A stretch of DNA of 64,000 nucleotides from an uncultured Shimia sp. GTDB taxonomy: Bacteria; Pseudomonadota; Alphaproteobacteria; Rhodobacterales; Rhodobacteraceae. Made by a program: the position numbers and the translations under genes. Below, in pieces: positions 41,425 to 51,003 of the stretch. The stretch spans positions 1 through 64,000 of the forward strand of contig NZ_CANLRL010000008.1 of the NCBI RefSeq assembly GCF_947493595.1. Reading direction: 5' to 3'. How positions within the stretch are numbered: the stretch's first letter is position 1; every line of letters starts with the position of its first letter. Below the pieces are notes generated by a model, which was given only the letters and a program-made list of their open reading frames with translations, was not told the origin of the DNA and did no database searches.

Positions 41425-43107
41425 TCACCGTTTCGGTGTTTGAGTCATGTACAGGAACTCCTGAACCGCTGCGACGGATTCTGGGCGCAAGTTGTCGATA
41501 CCCTCGTAAGGCATGCCAATTGCAGGACCTTCACTGGGATAGGCTTCTTTGCGTTGCAAGTGGCGCTGGATCATCCGCACAAATTTCGCCCCACCCCAAG
41601 CACCGATCTCTGTGGAGACCGGATACTTTTCTTGGGGATCCCGGAACAAGTCATAAAAGTCGGCCAGGATCGCATTGTCGATGTTTCCGCCCGGAATCGC
41701 GAGTTTATATTGCTCCTTAATCACAGCTTCAAGCTTACCGATATTGTACAGGAACACATAATCGCGGCGGCCATGGGAATCTCCATTCATCAACATGGAT
41801 GTCTGGTCAATGCCGTCGATAATACGGTCTGTTGGAACACCCGCAATTGCGCCGCCGATCCGAGCAAACGTGGTGAAGAAATCGGTGACGTGGAATATGT
41901 CATTGGCGATGGAGTCCGCCTTGATCATACCCGGCCAACGCACAAAGGCATCGACTCGCACACCGCCCTCAAGGGTCTCTCCTTTACCGCCTCGATAGAG
42001 CATAGGCGTATACCCTGAACCCGGTGAGTACTTTGTAAAGTGACCATTGTCTCCCATGATGATCACGATGGTATTGTCCGCCACCCCCAAAGTGTCCATT
42101 TCGGCCATGAGTTCGCCAATCCACTGGTCCACCAATTTCATTTTTTCAACGTAGATACCGCCATTGGGCGTTGTGTATTCGTCGGTTGTTGTTCTGGGCC
42201 CCACCAGCGGATACAGAGGCCAGAACTGGAGGAAAAACGGCTCATCTTTGGCCGCAAGAGACTGTAACTGCTCGCGCGTTTGCTCAAAGTAGCGCACGTT
42301 CATATCGTGATATTTGGCTTCAGTCCACCGTTCACCGGCTTCCATATGGACTTCATTGACGTTTTGGTCTCGCACCCCCTCAACGCCTGTAACCATGGCG
42401 GAGGCATCTGTGCGCAGCCATCCATCCAGAGTGTAGCGGCCGTCGTAGTTGTTGTCGCCAATCCCGATGGAAACTTCTTCATCGGCGGCATCGTCGTGAT
42501 AAATCGTCAACTGACCCTGCTGATGGATTGGAAAAGCGGCATAGTCAAAGCCCTGAAAATTGGGCCAGGATTCCTTGATGTCCCCCATGTGCCACTTGCC
42601 AACGTGAGACGTGTTGTACCCGACATCAGAAAGCACCTCCGCCAGTGTCACTTCCTTGCCCGCCAGGCCAAAGCCGGAGATGTCGACGGCGGTGTTCCCC
42701 ATGCCATTGCGGTGAGGCTGGCGTCCGGTCATGAACGCCACGCGTGTGGGTGTACAGGACGGCTCGGTGTACATGCGCGCCAAACGCATGCCTTCACGGG
42801 CAAACTCGTTGATCGCCGGTGTTTCATACCCACGGACTGCGTTTAGCGTGGGATTACCAAGGTCGCCAAAGCCGATATCATCAATCAATATGTAGAAAAT
42901 GTTAGGCGGCTTGCCGTTGTTGCTTTCCCGGAACTCCGCGAGAGCATTGTCCAATGCGGAGTCTTCTGCCGCCCAACGATCGCGGTTCTGTTCCTCAAGG
43001 ATGTAGTACTCTGCGTCGCGCACGATCTCACCTTGGGCGACTGTGCCCAACCACAACAGCGTTGCGGCGGGAGCGCCTTTTAGAAGAGTTGAGAATAGTC
43101 GTCTCAT
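41425..43107 (-). CDS. Exported sulfatase 1 (formylglycine type)
   Basis: 560 residues with a signal peptide (about 1-27) after AAGGAGG. Alkaline-phosphatase superfamily: FYILIDDIGFGD with metal-binding Asp76-Asp77, the sulfatase signature Cys118-T-P-T-R (C-x-P-x-R, where Cys becomes formylglycine), HVGKWHMGD, and IIMGDNGHF for the second metal pair. The order matches arylsulfatase-type enzymes. A formylglycine-generating enzyme is not in the window. It acts in the periplasm on a sulfate ester of unknown identity. It is paralogous to 47443 and downstream of the DUF3179 gene (152 bp). Confidence 0.9.
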   Translation of the reverse strand: MRRLFSTLLKGAPAATLLWLGTVAQGEIVRDAEYYILEEQNRDRWAAEDSALDNALAEFRESNNGKPPNIFYILIDDIGFGDLGNPTLNAVRGYETPAINEFAREGMRLARMYTEPSCTPTRVAFMTGRQPHRNGMGNTAVDISGFGLAGKEVTLAEVLSDVGYNTSHVGKWHMGDIKESWPNFQGFDYAAFPIHQQGQLTIYHDDAADEEVSIGIGDNNYDGRYTLDGWLRTDASAMVTGVEGVRDQNVNEVHMEAGERWTEAKYHDMNVRYFEQTREQLQSLAAKDEPFFLQFWPLYPLVGPRTTTDEYTTPNGGIYVEKMKLVDQWIGELMAEMDTLGVADNTIVIIMGDNGHFTKYSPGSGYTPMLYRGGKGETLEGGVRVDAFVRWPGMIKADSIANDIFHVTDFFTTFARIGGAIAGVPTDRIIDGIDQTSMLMNGDSHGRRDYVFLYNIGKLEAVIKEQYKLAIPGGNIDNAILADFYDLFRDPQEKYPVSTEIGAWGGAKFVRMIQRHLQRKEAYPSEGPAIGMPYEGIDNLRPESVAAVQEFLYMTQTPKR

Positions 43108-43259
43108 AGTGCCAAATCCTCCTTGTTATTTAATAAGCAACCCAATGTCGTCTCCAGATTGGACGCGGGCTGAAGTATCCGGAACAGGATCATTACTTAC
43201 AAAGGAACTGGGAAAAGGCAGATGGGTGTCTGTGTCATTGGCCCCTTCCCTGACTTCAA

Positions 43260-44471
43260 TCATGTCTGTCTATTGATGTCTGTATGGGGAAAGAACTCAG
43301 CCCACACATGCCAGAACATTCCAGGTTTCACATCAGGTGATCGCTTCAGGACACCATCGGTAGCACGCCCCCAGAAGTCTATTTCAGTCACCGGCTTTCC
43401 ACCGTCGTTGACCCAAACATTCAGACTTTCAAAGATGGGGTCCCAGGACAGAACCAGTGCCTGACCGCCAACTTCGGCATTAATCACACCGCCATTCTCA
43501 ACGACAAAATCATCTGTCCAACAGCATGCATCATCGCCAATGTTTACGCCCCACACGTAAGACTTGGTAGGTAAGCGCGGATCAATGGGTCGCTCCAGGT
43601 TTTGCATGACTGGCTTGGCTTCGGTGTGGTGCTTTTGAATTGTCGCCGTGAAAGCAATCTCCATGGCCATATCCATCAGATACAAAAATGGATTTGACGG
43701 CGGCTTGTTAAGGAAAACCTGCCCTTCCGGGAAAGCCTTTTGGAAGCCGCGAAACGTCATGCGGAAGGTTGGCCAAGGTCGCATCGTTAGCGTTGGGCGC
43801 AATGGGCAAGCCGGACCGTCAGTGTTAAGGTCCTGATCTTTGGCGCGGAACCCATAGATCTGTTGGAGAGGCTCGCCGGTGTTATTGTCTCGCAGAACCA
43901 AATTATTGCCGTGTTGGGCAAGCACTTCCAGGTCGACGTTCTGGCCTTCGACTTCCGGCGTATATCCCAGACCCAAATTTGCAATGGCGCAAAATGTCAT
44001 AATCACATTTTCGCCTTCCAGGCCTTGTTCGTTACCTGCCAAATGCGGGCGCATGATCTGGGACTGGGGATGAGCGCGTGCCACACCGTCGTTTTCGAGC
44101 ACAATCACCTGAGTTGTTGGGCTGACAAACTCTTTGGCCTCTTCGATGCTGTAAAACTGCGCACTGCCTTTTTGATTGCGCAGTCCGAGATGGACGTAGA
44201 TCCAAGTGAAGGCAACCAAACCAAGTGCGGAAATGGTCCCAACCCAGAACACCCAACCAGCTCCGCCTCCAAAACCCAGATGCGTAACCGCAGACAACAC
44301 CCAAGCACCGAGGCCGATTGCCAAAAACTTATATTCGTGCCGGATAAATCGATCTACATTTTTACGCTTGGTGGTGATGAAGAGCTGCGGAATATCCCCC
44401 AAGTCGCGAAAATAGACAAAAGCGATAATGACTGAGATTGCAGTCGTTATGTAAAATGCTAGTTCGGCCAA
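43260..44471 (-). CDS. DUF3179-family membrane-anchored protein
   Basis: 403 residues. The TTG start at 44471 is preceded by AGGAG at 7 nt, so it is the best start. N-terminal membrane helices (about 1-18, 50-70, 75-95), then a large domain with ENVIMTFCAIANLGLGYTPEV and a C-terminal SYVWGVNIGDDACCWTDDFV...ALVLSWDPIFESLNVW, which fits DUF3179. Function not known. Same strand and directly upstream of sulfatase 1, so likely co-transcribed; conserved Cys/His suggest metal or redox binding (inference). Confidence 0.8.
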   Translation of the reverse strand: MAELAFYITTAISVIIAFVYFRDLGDIPQLFITTKRKNVDRFIRHEYKFLAIGLGAWVLSAVTHLGFGGGAGWVFWVGTISALGLVAFTWIYVHLGLRNQKGSAQFYSIEEAKEFVSPTTQVIVLENDGVARAHPQSQIMRPHLAGNEQGLEGENVIMTFCAIANLGLGYTPEVEGQNVDLEVLAQHGNNLVLRDNNTGEPLQQIYGFRAKDQDLNTDGPACPLRPTLTMRPWPTFRMTFRGFQKAFPEGQVFLNKPPSNPFLYLMDMAMEIAFTATIQKHHTEAKPVMQNLERPIDPRLPTKSYVWGVNIGDDACCWTDDFVVENGGVINAEVGGQALVLSWDPIFESLNVWVNDGGKPVTEIDFWGRATDGVLKRSPDVKPGMFWHVWAEFFPHTDINRQT

Positions 44472-44759
44472 TCGTGTCTCCTAAACAGCGTTTTGACAAT
44501 GACGTGCGCGTTCTTCACACACCGTAGTGCGGCTTGATGGTTTTGCGCAACCTTCAATTTTCTAAAGGAATTTTCGGATGGGTGCGCTGGATCAGCTTCA
44601 ACTAATCTCGTCCCCCAACAACCGAGCGGCAAGTTGATCTGCCCGAGAATTTGACAGTTTCGCCACAGGTTTTGGCGCGACGTATCTTTGCCTTTGGAGA
44701 TCACGACACATTGCCCCTACAGTTGCAGAAACATTTTTTTGAAGTAGTGGAGCAAATAC

Positions 44760-45566
44760 ATGAAACGATTTTCCCTTCGTCCTCTCATCGCAGCCACAAG
44801 TTCTGCCATCGCGTTGCTCTCTCCACTGGCTGCCACCGCGCAATCCCTGCCAGCCCCCGGCCAGTCTGAAACAGGATGGCGCCATGCAATTGCCGGCTAC
44901 CTTTTCGCGCCGGTCCGGACAAAAGGGACGTCAACGATCAACGGAAACTCGGTGCCAATTGATCTGGACTTAGGGGACGTCTTGGACTTGCTCGATTTTG
45001 CGGCCGCCGGGAGATATGAGGCTTGGAACAATGACTTTGGCCTGATCTTTGACGCCAACTATGTTGCCATCGAAGCGGATGGGAACCTGCCCGGTCCAGG
45101 CGGTGCGGCTTTCGATGTAACCGTGCGTCAAAAATGGCTCGCGCTTTTGGGCGCTTACCGGATCGCCAATGGCACCTATGGAGATAATTCACAACGCTAC
45201 ACCGTCGACCTGCAAGGCGGTGTGCGCTACAATAATCTCAAGCAGGAAGTGAACGTTGGCCCGGCACCTACCGCAGGTGGCGACGAGGGTTGGTGGGAAC
45301 CTGTCGTTGGCGCACGCGGAATGTGGCGCCTGAACGACAAATGGACCACAATTGCGTCCATTGATCTGGGTGGCTTCGGAGCTGGCGGCAACGACCTGCA
45401 AGTTGGCGCAAACCTGGGCTTTGACTACCAGCCATGGGACAACACTGCGATCACGTTTGGCTATCGCTACTACAGCATGGATTACTCAACCACGCTCTCA
45501 GGCGGCGCTTTTGCATACGACACGACGCAACATGGCCCTTACGTTGGTGTGAAGTTCTTCTTTTGA
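44760..45566 (+). CDS. Outer-membrane beta-barrel protein
   Basis: 268 residues. Signal peptide ending near residue 28 (PLAATAQS), then amphipathic strands: HAIAGYLFAPVRTKGT, YEAWNNDFGLIFDANYVAIE, WLALLGAYRIA, VDLQGGVRYNNLKQEV, TIASIDLGGFGAGGNDLQVGANLGFDYQ, and the aromatic end VGVKFFF expected for BAM recognition. It resembles small 8-strand barrels (OmpW/MipA-like shape), but the family is not clear. GTGGAG precedes the start. Divergent from the DUF3179/sulfatase operon across 288 bp, possibly a partner for product uptake. Confidence 0.75.
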   Translation: MKRFSLRPLIAATSSAIALLSPLAATAQSLPAPGQSETGWRHAIAGYLFAPVRTKGTSTINGNSVPIDLDLGDVLDLLDFAAAGRYEAWNNDFGLIFDANYVAIEADGNLPGPGGAAFDVTVRQKWLALLGAYRIANGTYGDNSQRYTVDLQGGVRYNNLKQEVNVGPAPTAGGDEGWWEPVVGARGMWRLNDKWTTIASIDLGGFGAGGNDLQVGANLGFDYQPWDNTAITFGYRYYSMDYSTTLSGGAFAYDTTQHGPYVGVKFFF

Positions 45567-45699
45567 AGCTGATGCTCAGCGAGCTGTGCCTACCAATACT
45601 GGAGCCAGTTAAGGCAATCAAAGCGAAGATGAAGGCAATTGGTGCGCTCACCTCGTGGCGCACCAATGTCTGTTTTTAAGCATGTGTGTTTTTGAGACG

Positions 45700-47370
45700 T
45701 TATTTGGATACCTCGGGCAGCACGCGACCTGAAGCTCCGCTCGGCTGCGTTGTGCCAAACAAATCAGCGAGAGTGACCGCCACATCGGTGGTTGAAATGC
45801 GACGATCCACTTTACCAGTTGTGATGTTTTCGCCAGAGAAAATGACGGGAACATGTGTGTCATAGCGCCAGGGAGAACCATGCATTACCGCCACAGCCCC
45901 CGGGTCAAGCAGGAACGAGTACGCTGACTGCACGACGTAGACGTCGCCGGAGCGGGCCGGATGAAAATTGTTGCGGATTGGGTTTTCGACAAAATCGCCG
46001 CGCTGTTCATCCATGGGAACCTTGGGCACTGCTATGGCAATGCCTTCTCGGTCCGACATGGCTTGAACAATCAGGCGGTCAATCTCCCGCGGGTCAACGC
46101 CAGAGGCAGCAATGTTGGCGTGATCGTAGTAGATGTAAGGGCGGAAGAACGCCCTAATCGCATTTTCGACCCCCAGCGTTTTTTCAATTTCGGCGTTAAG
46201 GTCAAACATGATCGCCGTGTGGCCGTTGCGTGCGGTCTGATGCCCAAGGTTGGCCATAAACTCCGGCATTTCTGGCATGCCATGATCCGCCGACAATATG
46301 TAAAGCACGTTATCTCGCCCGACTTCGGCGTCCAAAAAGCCAAATAGATCTGCCAAGGTCAGATCCAGGACACGCACCATTTCTTCGCTTTCCAAGCTGG
46401 ACGGACCAAAGAAATGGTTAGATGCGTCAACACCAGAAAAACTGAGGCTCAGGTAATCAGGAAATGCGTCCTGCCCCAAGGATTCTGCCAAGACAGCAGC
46501 CTTTCCAAACTCAGCCGTTAGTTTGTCCCCCAACGGGCTAAGCAAAAGCTGTGTGTAGTACAGGCCATCTTCAGGGGTGCCGTAGGTATGCGGGAAGGTC
46601 ACCCCGAAGCCTTTCAAGTCAGTCTCATAGTCGCGGTCGTCGTTGGCCGCGAGCAGATAGCTGTCCTTGTCCGCATGTAGCGCCCATTGCTGACCAATCA
46701 TGGCGTCCGCTGGGCGCTTTGCGTTCCACTCCCTCACCCAGTCTGGGTATGTGTCGTAGTAATAAGCGCTGGTTTGATAGGCGCCGGTGTCCGTGCTCAT
46801 CCAAAAGGCCTTGCCGGATTTGCCAGCCATGGAAACAGAAGAACGGTCCTTGCCAGACACGCTGAACACTTTTGACATTCCATTGTTGGACTTGATCAGC
46901 TCGTCGCCAAAGGTTGACGCCAAAATGTTGAGAGGAGAGCGACCGTCAGATTGCGCAGCCGCTTGAGTGGCATCAACCTGGGCCCCGTCTTGATCAAACC
47001 CTTCGAGAGGCAGCAGGGGAAAGTTCGCATCCTCAATATTGTAAACCAATCGTCCGTCTGATGTGTCAAACCAAGCATTTCCGATCATGCCATGTTCTGA
47101 CGGATGTGCGCCCGTGGCCAATGTGGCATGCCCAACGATGGTCTCAGTATTGGCATGATCGTGATGCGCATCGGTGTACCACACGCCATTGTTGATCAGC
47201 CTCATGAAGCCATCTTCTGAGAACGACGGTTTATATCTGCTCAATAAATCGCCGCGCAGCCCATCCACAGTGATCTGTACAATCAAACGTGTGTCAGCAT
47301 GGACCGTTTGGCCTAGCAGGCCAATTGCGAATGCCGCACCGGATAGTTTGGACAAGGAGGATAAGGCCAT
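45700..47370 (-). CDS. Exported alkaline phosphatase superfamily enzyme (PafA-like)
   Basis: 556 residues with a signal peptide (about 1-25, QTVHA). Type I phosphodiesterase/PafA-like: QITVDGLRGDLLSRYKP with the metal Asp, the nucleophile Thr region HDHANTETIVGHATLATGAHPSEHGMIGN, LSLSFSGVDASNHFFGP, and SADHGMPEMPEFM with the second Asp-His metal pair. It hydrolyses phosphate mono- or diesters in the periplasm. It is the third gene of the unit beginning at 49363, 72 bp after sulfatase 2. Confidence 0.88.
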   Translation of the reverse strand: MALSSLSKLSGAAFAIGLLGQTVHADTRLIVQITVDGLRGDLLSRYKPSFSEDGFMRLINNGVWYTDAHHDHANTETIVGHATLATGAHPSEHGMIGNAWFDTSDGRLVYNIEDANFPLLPLEGFDQDGAQVDATQAAAQSDGRSPLNILASTFGDELIKSNNGMSKVFSVSGKDRSSVSMAGKSGKAFWMSTDTGAYQTSAYYYDTYPDWVREWNAKRPADAMIGQQWALHADKDSYLLAANDDRDYETDLKGFGVTFPHTYGTPEDGLYYTQLLLSPLGDKLTAEFGKAAVLAESLGQDAFPDYLSLSFSGVDASNHFFGPSSLESEEMVRVLDLTLADLFGFLDAEVGRDNVLYILSADHGMPEMPEFMANLGHQTARNGHTAIMFDLNAEIEKTLGVENAIRAFFRPYIYYDHANIAASGVDPREIDRLIVQAMSDREGIAIAVPKVPMDEQRGDFVENPIRNNFHPARSGDVYVVQSAYSFLLDPGAVAVMHGSPWRYDTHVPVIFSGENITTGKVDRRISTTDVAVTLADLFGTTQPSGASGRVLPEVSK

Positions 47371-47442
47371 CTCAAAAAGCTCCGTCTCAAAGTTGGGAAG
47401 TGTATGTTGACGGCGCGCAACATGTACGCGCCGTCAGGCTTC

Positions 47443-49086
47443 TTACTTTGCTGGTTGCCAGCTCTGGAAAACTTCGCGTGCCTGAAGGCTCTCTGGCCGC
47501 AGGTTATCAATGCCTTCATAAGGCGTGTCTTTGCCAAGCGCCAAATGGGGATACTGTGCAATTGTCAGCTGGTGGCGTTTGACCATGTCCTGGAAGGACG
47601 CTCCGCCCCAAAGAGAGTACCCAACTTGAGCATGCTCTTCGCGAGGATCGCGATACAGGTTAAACACGTTGGCAGCGGCCCCAGGCTGGCCAGCAGCCGG
47701 CAAGTGCATCTTGAATTCCTGTTTCACGACTGAACGCAAAACAGGTCCCTCATACACATATACGTAATCGCGCCGACCATTTCCTTCACCTTCAAGCAGC
47801 AACGCCGTTTGATCGATGCCATCAATTACCCGGTCTCGGGGAATAAAGTCGGTGGCCCCGGCAATGCGCGCAAATGTGGTGAACAGGTCGGACACGTGGA
47901 ATATATCACCGGCCGCGCTACCCGGCTCAATGGCCGCTGGCCAGCGAATGAATGCGTCTGTGCGCACACCGCCTTCGAGGTGTTGCGTTTTACCGCCACG
48001 ATAGATCAACTGGTTAAACCCTGAGGAGCCCTCATAGTGATACATCAAACCGTTGTCGGCCATGATCATCACGATCGTGTTGTCAGCCTCACCGGTTTCC
48101 TCAAGTTTTGCCAACAGATCGCCAATCCAAGCGTCCAAGAGTTGCAGCTTGTCAGCATGGAAACCACCGTTGCGAGAAAGCGCTTCCTCTGGATACACAA
48201 AATTCAGAGGATAGAGCGGCCAATACTGTAAGAAAAACGGTTCGTCCTTGGCTGCTAGGCCTTCAAGTTGCTCCATAATCTGAAGCTGATAGCGCTCGTT
48301 CATCGCCTCATATTTGGCCTGTGTCCAAACTTCTCCAGGTTCCATGTCAACTTCGCGCGCAGTACCGCCCGCTTCACCTTCCACCCCCGTCACAAGACCG
48401 TAGGGCTTAAACCGCTGATCAAGCTGAAATTGATTGTTCTGACCGGCTTCCGCATACCCAAGCATATTGCCGGACCGCATGGCTTCTTCGGTCATAAGAC
48501 TTAGCTGCACTTGTTGATGCAGCGGAAAAGCGGCCCAATCAAAACCTTGGTTATGTGGGTAGGCCTCTTCAATATCCCCTTGGTGCCATTTCCCAACATG
48601 AGAGGTGTTGTAGCCAACCTCTTTCAGCAGCTCCGGAAGCGTCACCTCCTGCGCAGACAGGCCTTCGCCAACCAAAGCCACTTTCACCTCGTCGACGCCT
48701 GCACGAACTGGGTGACGCCCTGTTAGCATTGCCGTTCGTGTCGGAGTGCAAGAAGGCTCCGTGTACATGCGCATCAGCGACATGCCCTCTTGGGCAAAGT
48801 TATTGATGTTGGGCGTTTCAAATCCGGTCACATAGTTCATGGTCCGGTTGCCCATCTGACCAAAGCTGACATCATCAATTAGAATGTAGAGGAAATTCGG
48901 TGCCCCTCCGTTGGCGTCGCGAAGAACCTCAAGCTTTTGTTCAATTTTCACATCCTGAGCATCCCACTGTTCGCCAAATTGGGCGCGCAGGTATTGGTAT
49001 TCGCCATCGTGTACGATGGTGGACGTCTCTGCCAAAGCCGCTGACGCACAGAGCGCCAACGCTGACAGGGAGCTAAAAAGTTTCAT
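47443..49086 (-). CDS. Exported sulfatase 2 (formylglycine type)
   Basis: 547 residues from the ATG at 49086 with GGAGGG 7 nt upstream (an ATG five codons earlier has no site). Signal peptide about 1-19 (CASAALAE). Metal Asp pair in FLYILIDDVSFGQ, signature TEPSCTPTRTAML (C-x-P-x-R), HVGKWHQGD, and IVMIMADNGLMYH. It is closely similar in layout to sulfatase 1, with shared stretches such as GIDNLRPES and MYTEPSCTPTR, so they are paralogs. Second gene of the unit led by the small protein at 49363. Confidence 0.9.
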   Translation of the reverse strand: MKLFSSLSALALCASAALAETSTIVHDGEYQYLRAQFGEQWDAQDVKIEQKLEVLRDANGGAPNFLYILIDDVSFGQMGNRTMNYVTGFETPNINNFAQEGMSLMRMYTEPSCTPTRTAMLTGRHPVRAGVDEVKVALVGEGLSAQEVTLPELLKEVGYNTSHVGKWHQGDIEEAYPHNQGFDWAAFPLHQQVQLSLMTEEAMRSGNMLGYAEAGQNNQFQLDQRFKPYGLVTGVEGEAGGTAREVDMEPGEVWTQAKYEAMNERYQLQIMEQLEGLAAKDEPFFLQYWPLYPLNFVYPEEALSRNGGFHADKLQLLDAWIGDLLAKLEETGEADNTIVMIMADNGLMYHYEGSSGFNQLIYRGGKTQHLEGGVRTDAFIRWPAAIEPGSAAGDIFHVSDLFTTFARIAGATDFIPRDRVIDGIDQTALLLEGEGNGRRDYVYVYEGPVLRSVVKQEFKMHLPAAGQPGAAANVFNLYRDPREEHAQVGYSLWGGASFQDMVKRHQLTIAQYPHLALGKDTPYEGIDNLRPESLQAREVFQSWQPAK

Positions 49087-49108
49087 GGTGATACCCTCCA
49101 AAATGTTT

Positions 49109-49363
49109 TCAGTGTGAGTTTCCGTCCCGTTTCCGGACCAATTCCGTTTGAATTTCTCGTCGCAAGTCTTCGAGGCTCTCGTTCAAATCTGCCAAGAATT
49201 GGTCATCGCCCACCTTACGGTGTTGGGCGGCCTTCAGAATTTCCAATTTGATCGCGGCAAAGTCGGCACAGGCTTCCTGAAAGGCTTCGTTGATGCGGCG
49301 CTCCGCACAAAGCCGTTCAAAGTCAGACGGGAAGTCCAAGAAAAGAATTTCATCTTCGGTCAT
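49109..49363 (-). CDS. Small acidic helical protein heading the sulfatase 2 operon
   Basis: 84 residues with GAGAGG upstream of the ATG at 49363. No signal or membrane segment, acidic and predicted helical: RINEAFQEACADF, FLADLNESLEDLRREIQTEL. It shares the pattern [IL]-x-E-A-[FY] and R-R-E-[IV]-x-x-E-L-x-R with the small protein at 52446. Both lie back to back with a TPR regulator and head an operon of exported hydrolases. An anti- or co-regulator role is possible (inference). Confidence 0.7.
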   Translation of the reverse strand: MTEDEILFLDFPSDFERLCAERRINEAFQEACADFAAIKLEILKAAQHRKVGDDQFLADLNESLEDLRREIQTELVRKRDGNSH

Positions 49364-49462
49364 GGTGACCTCTCAAACGATTTGAAAACAACTGCACATC
49401 AATCGAGAGCCAATTTACAGGTATCAGAGCGCATGTTACGGTAGCAAGCCTGTATTATCTCA

Positions 49463-50800
49463 TTGAAAGAAAAGTACTTTGGTGTGACTTCTGAAGCCGA
49501 AAGCCAAACCAACAAAATCGACGCAGCACATGACGAACTGCGCGCGGCACTGGCCACAGTGTTGAGCTCTAGCGAGTTTTCCGGATCCGCGCGGATGCAA
49601 AATTTTCTAAAGTATGTCGTCGAAGAGGCTCTCGCTGGCCGCGCGCAAAACATCAAAGCGAAAACCATCGGTATGGATGTACACGGCTACTCTCCGGATG
49701 AAATTTCGGACCGAGAGGGCGTTGTGCGAGTGGACGCAGGGCGTGTTCGACGAAAGCTCGCAAAATACTACGCAGAGGAAGGCCAATCTGACGCGATCAA
49801 GATTTATCTCCCAACTGGAAGATATGCTCCGGAGTTTTCAAGAAATGCCAGTGAGGAAACCGCTGAAGAGGTTCCGTCAAAACCACGCCTTGGCATTGCG
49901 GCAATTTCCGTTGTTGTTCCGATTATAGCTGTTGGAATTTGGATGGCTGGGCGCGCGACACATGACCTCCCTCCCCCCTCGATCACATCAATTGATCATA
50001 GCGAGATTTTTGACATTTCGCCGAACAGGGTGGAAGCCATTAATCTGGCGGTTAAAGCCCGCGGGTTGATCTTTCCGGCAACGGATGCGCAGAGGCTGAG
50101 CATTGCCCTCCAAGCCTTTCAAATTTCTATCGGCAAAGATAATGTCTATTTCGGCGGCTACGCGGGCGCAGCGCAGGTTTTGGCCAGCCTCGCGCTCATT
50201 GACCCTGATAGAGAGCGCGCAAAGAAGAACCTGGCTTTGGCGGCCCAGAATGGCAAAGAGGCCACCCGCTTGGCACCAGATGAGGCCTGGTCTTTATCGG
50301 CGCAGGCTTGGGTAGAATTTGCGGTACGCAATCACGGCAGTGCGCTGGAATTGTCGCAGCGGGCAGTCGCCCTCGCACCACTCGACCCGCACATTCTTGA
50401 ATTCGACTTTCTGATCTCCCTTTTTAATGGTCGTTTCCAACACATTCTGGACACGGCAACTCAGTTACCGGTCAGCGCAAAGAGTGTTCAGGGGTTCGTT
50501 TATTCCAACGCAATTGGGTCCGCACAGTACCACACAGGCGATTATGACAGTGCAATCCATAGCTTGGAGCAAGCGATTGCGGCGCAAGGCCCCTTTGGCC
50601 CAATTTCCTTGACTTATTTGACCGCCGCTTACCAAAGAGCTGGCGACACCGAAAACGCCAAATACCTGGCTTCCGTCATGATGAAGAATTGGCCACAAGC
50701 CAGACCGGACCTCCTGTTTTTTGCGTTGTTTTCCGATCCGGCGCCGGCACAGGATCTGTTGGATGCCATAACTGCGGCAGGGTGGCGTGTGCAGAATTAG
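49463..50800 (+). CDS. Membrane-anchored DNA-binding-like/TPR regulator 1
   Basis: 445 residues with a TTG start at 49463 (a GTG eight codons later is possible). The N-terminal domain (about 20-125), with LSSSEFSGSARMQNFLKYVVEEALAGRAQNIKAKTIGMDVHGY and VVRVDAGRVRRKLAKYY, is the type found in front of TPR or cyclase domains in alphaproteobacteria and looks winged-helix-like. A single membrane helix is near 150-168 (IAAISVVVPIIAVGIWMAG). Then a TPR-like part (about 205-440) lies outside. It looks like a transmembrane signal converter. Paralog of 51004. Confidence 0.8.
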   Translation: MKEKYFGVTSEAESQTNKIDAAHDELRAALATVLSSSEFSGSARMQNFLKYVVEEALAGRAQNIKAKTIGMDVHGYSPDEISDREGVVRVDAGRVRRKLAKYYAEEGQSDAIKIYLPTGRYAPEFSRNASEETAEEVPSKPRLGIAAISVVVPIIAVGIWMAGRATHDLPPPSITSIDHSEIFDISPNRVEAINLAVKARGLIFPATDAQRLSIALQAFQISIGKDNVYFGGYAGAAQVLASLALIDPDRERAKKNLALAAQNGKEATRLAPDEAWSLSAQAWVEFAVRNHGSALELSQRAVALAPLDPHILEFDFLISLFNGRFQHILDTATQLPVSAKSVQGFVYSNAIGSAQYHTGDYDSAIHSLEQAIAAQGPFGPISLTYLTAAYQRAGDTENAKYLASVMMKNWPQARPDLLFFALFSDPAPAQDLLDAITAAGWRVQN

Positions 50801-51003
50801 GAATACAGTAAGCGCCAACCCTTTCTGCGGTAGTCTGTCATTGCTGTATGTCGCCGCCCCGCATTTTTGTTGAACGCTTTGCCCATTGGAGCCGAGCGAA
50901 GCGCGGCCCGCTTGATTGGAGCAACGATTTTGGAAACATCTCAAACCAGAAGCCTACGCCTGATAAGCTCAAGAAACGTACCTTGAGGCAACCAGCCTTA
51001 TTG

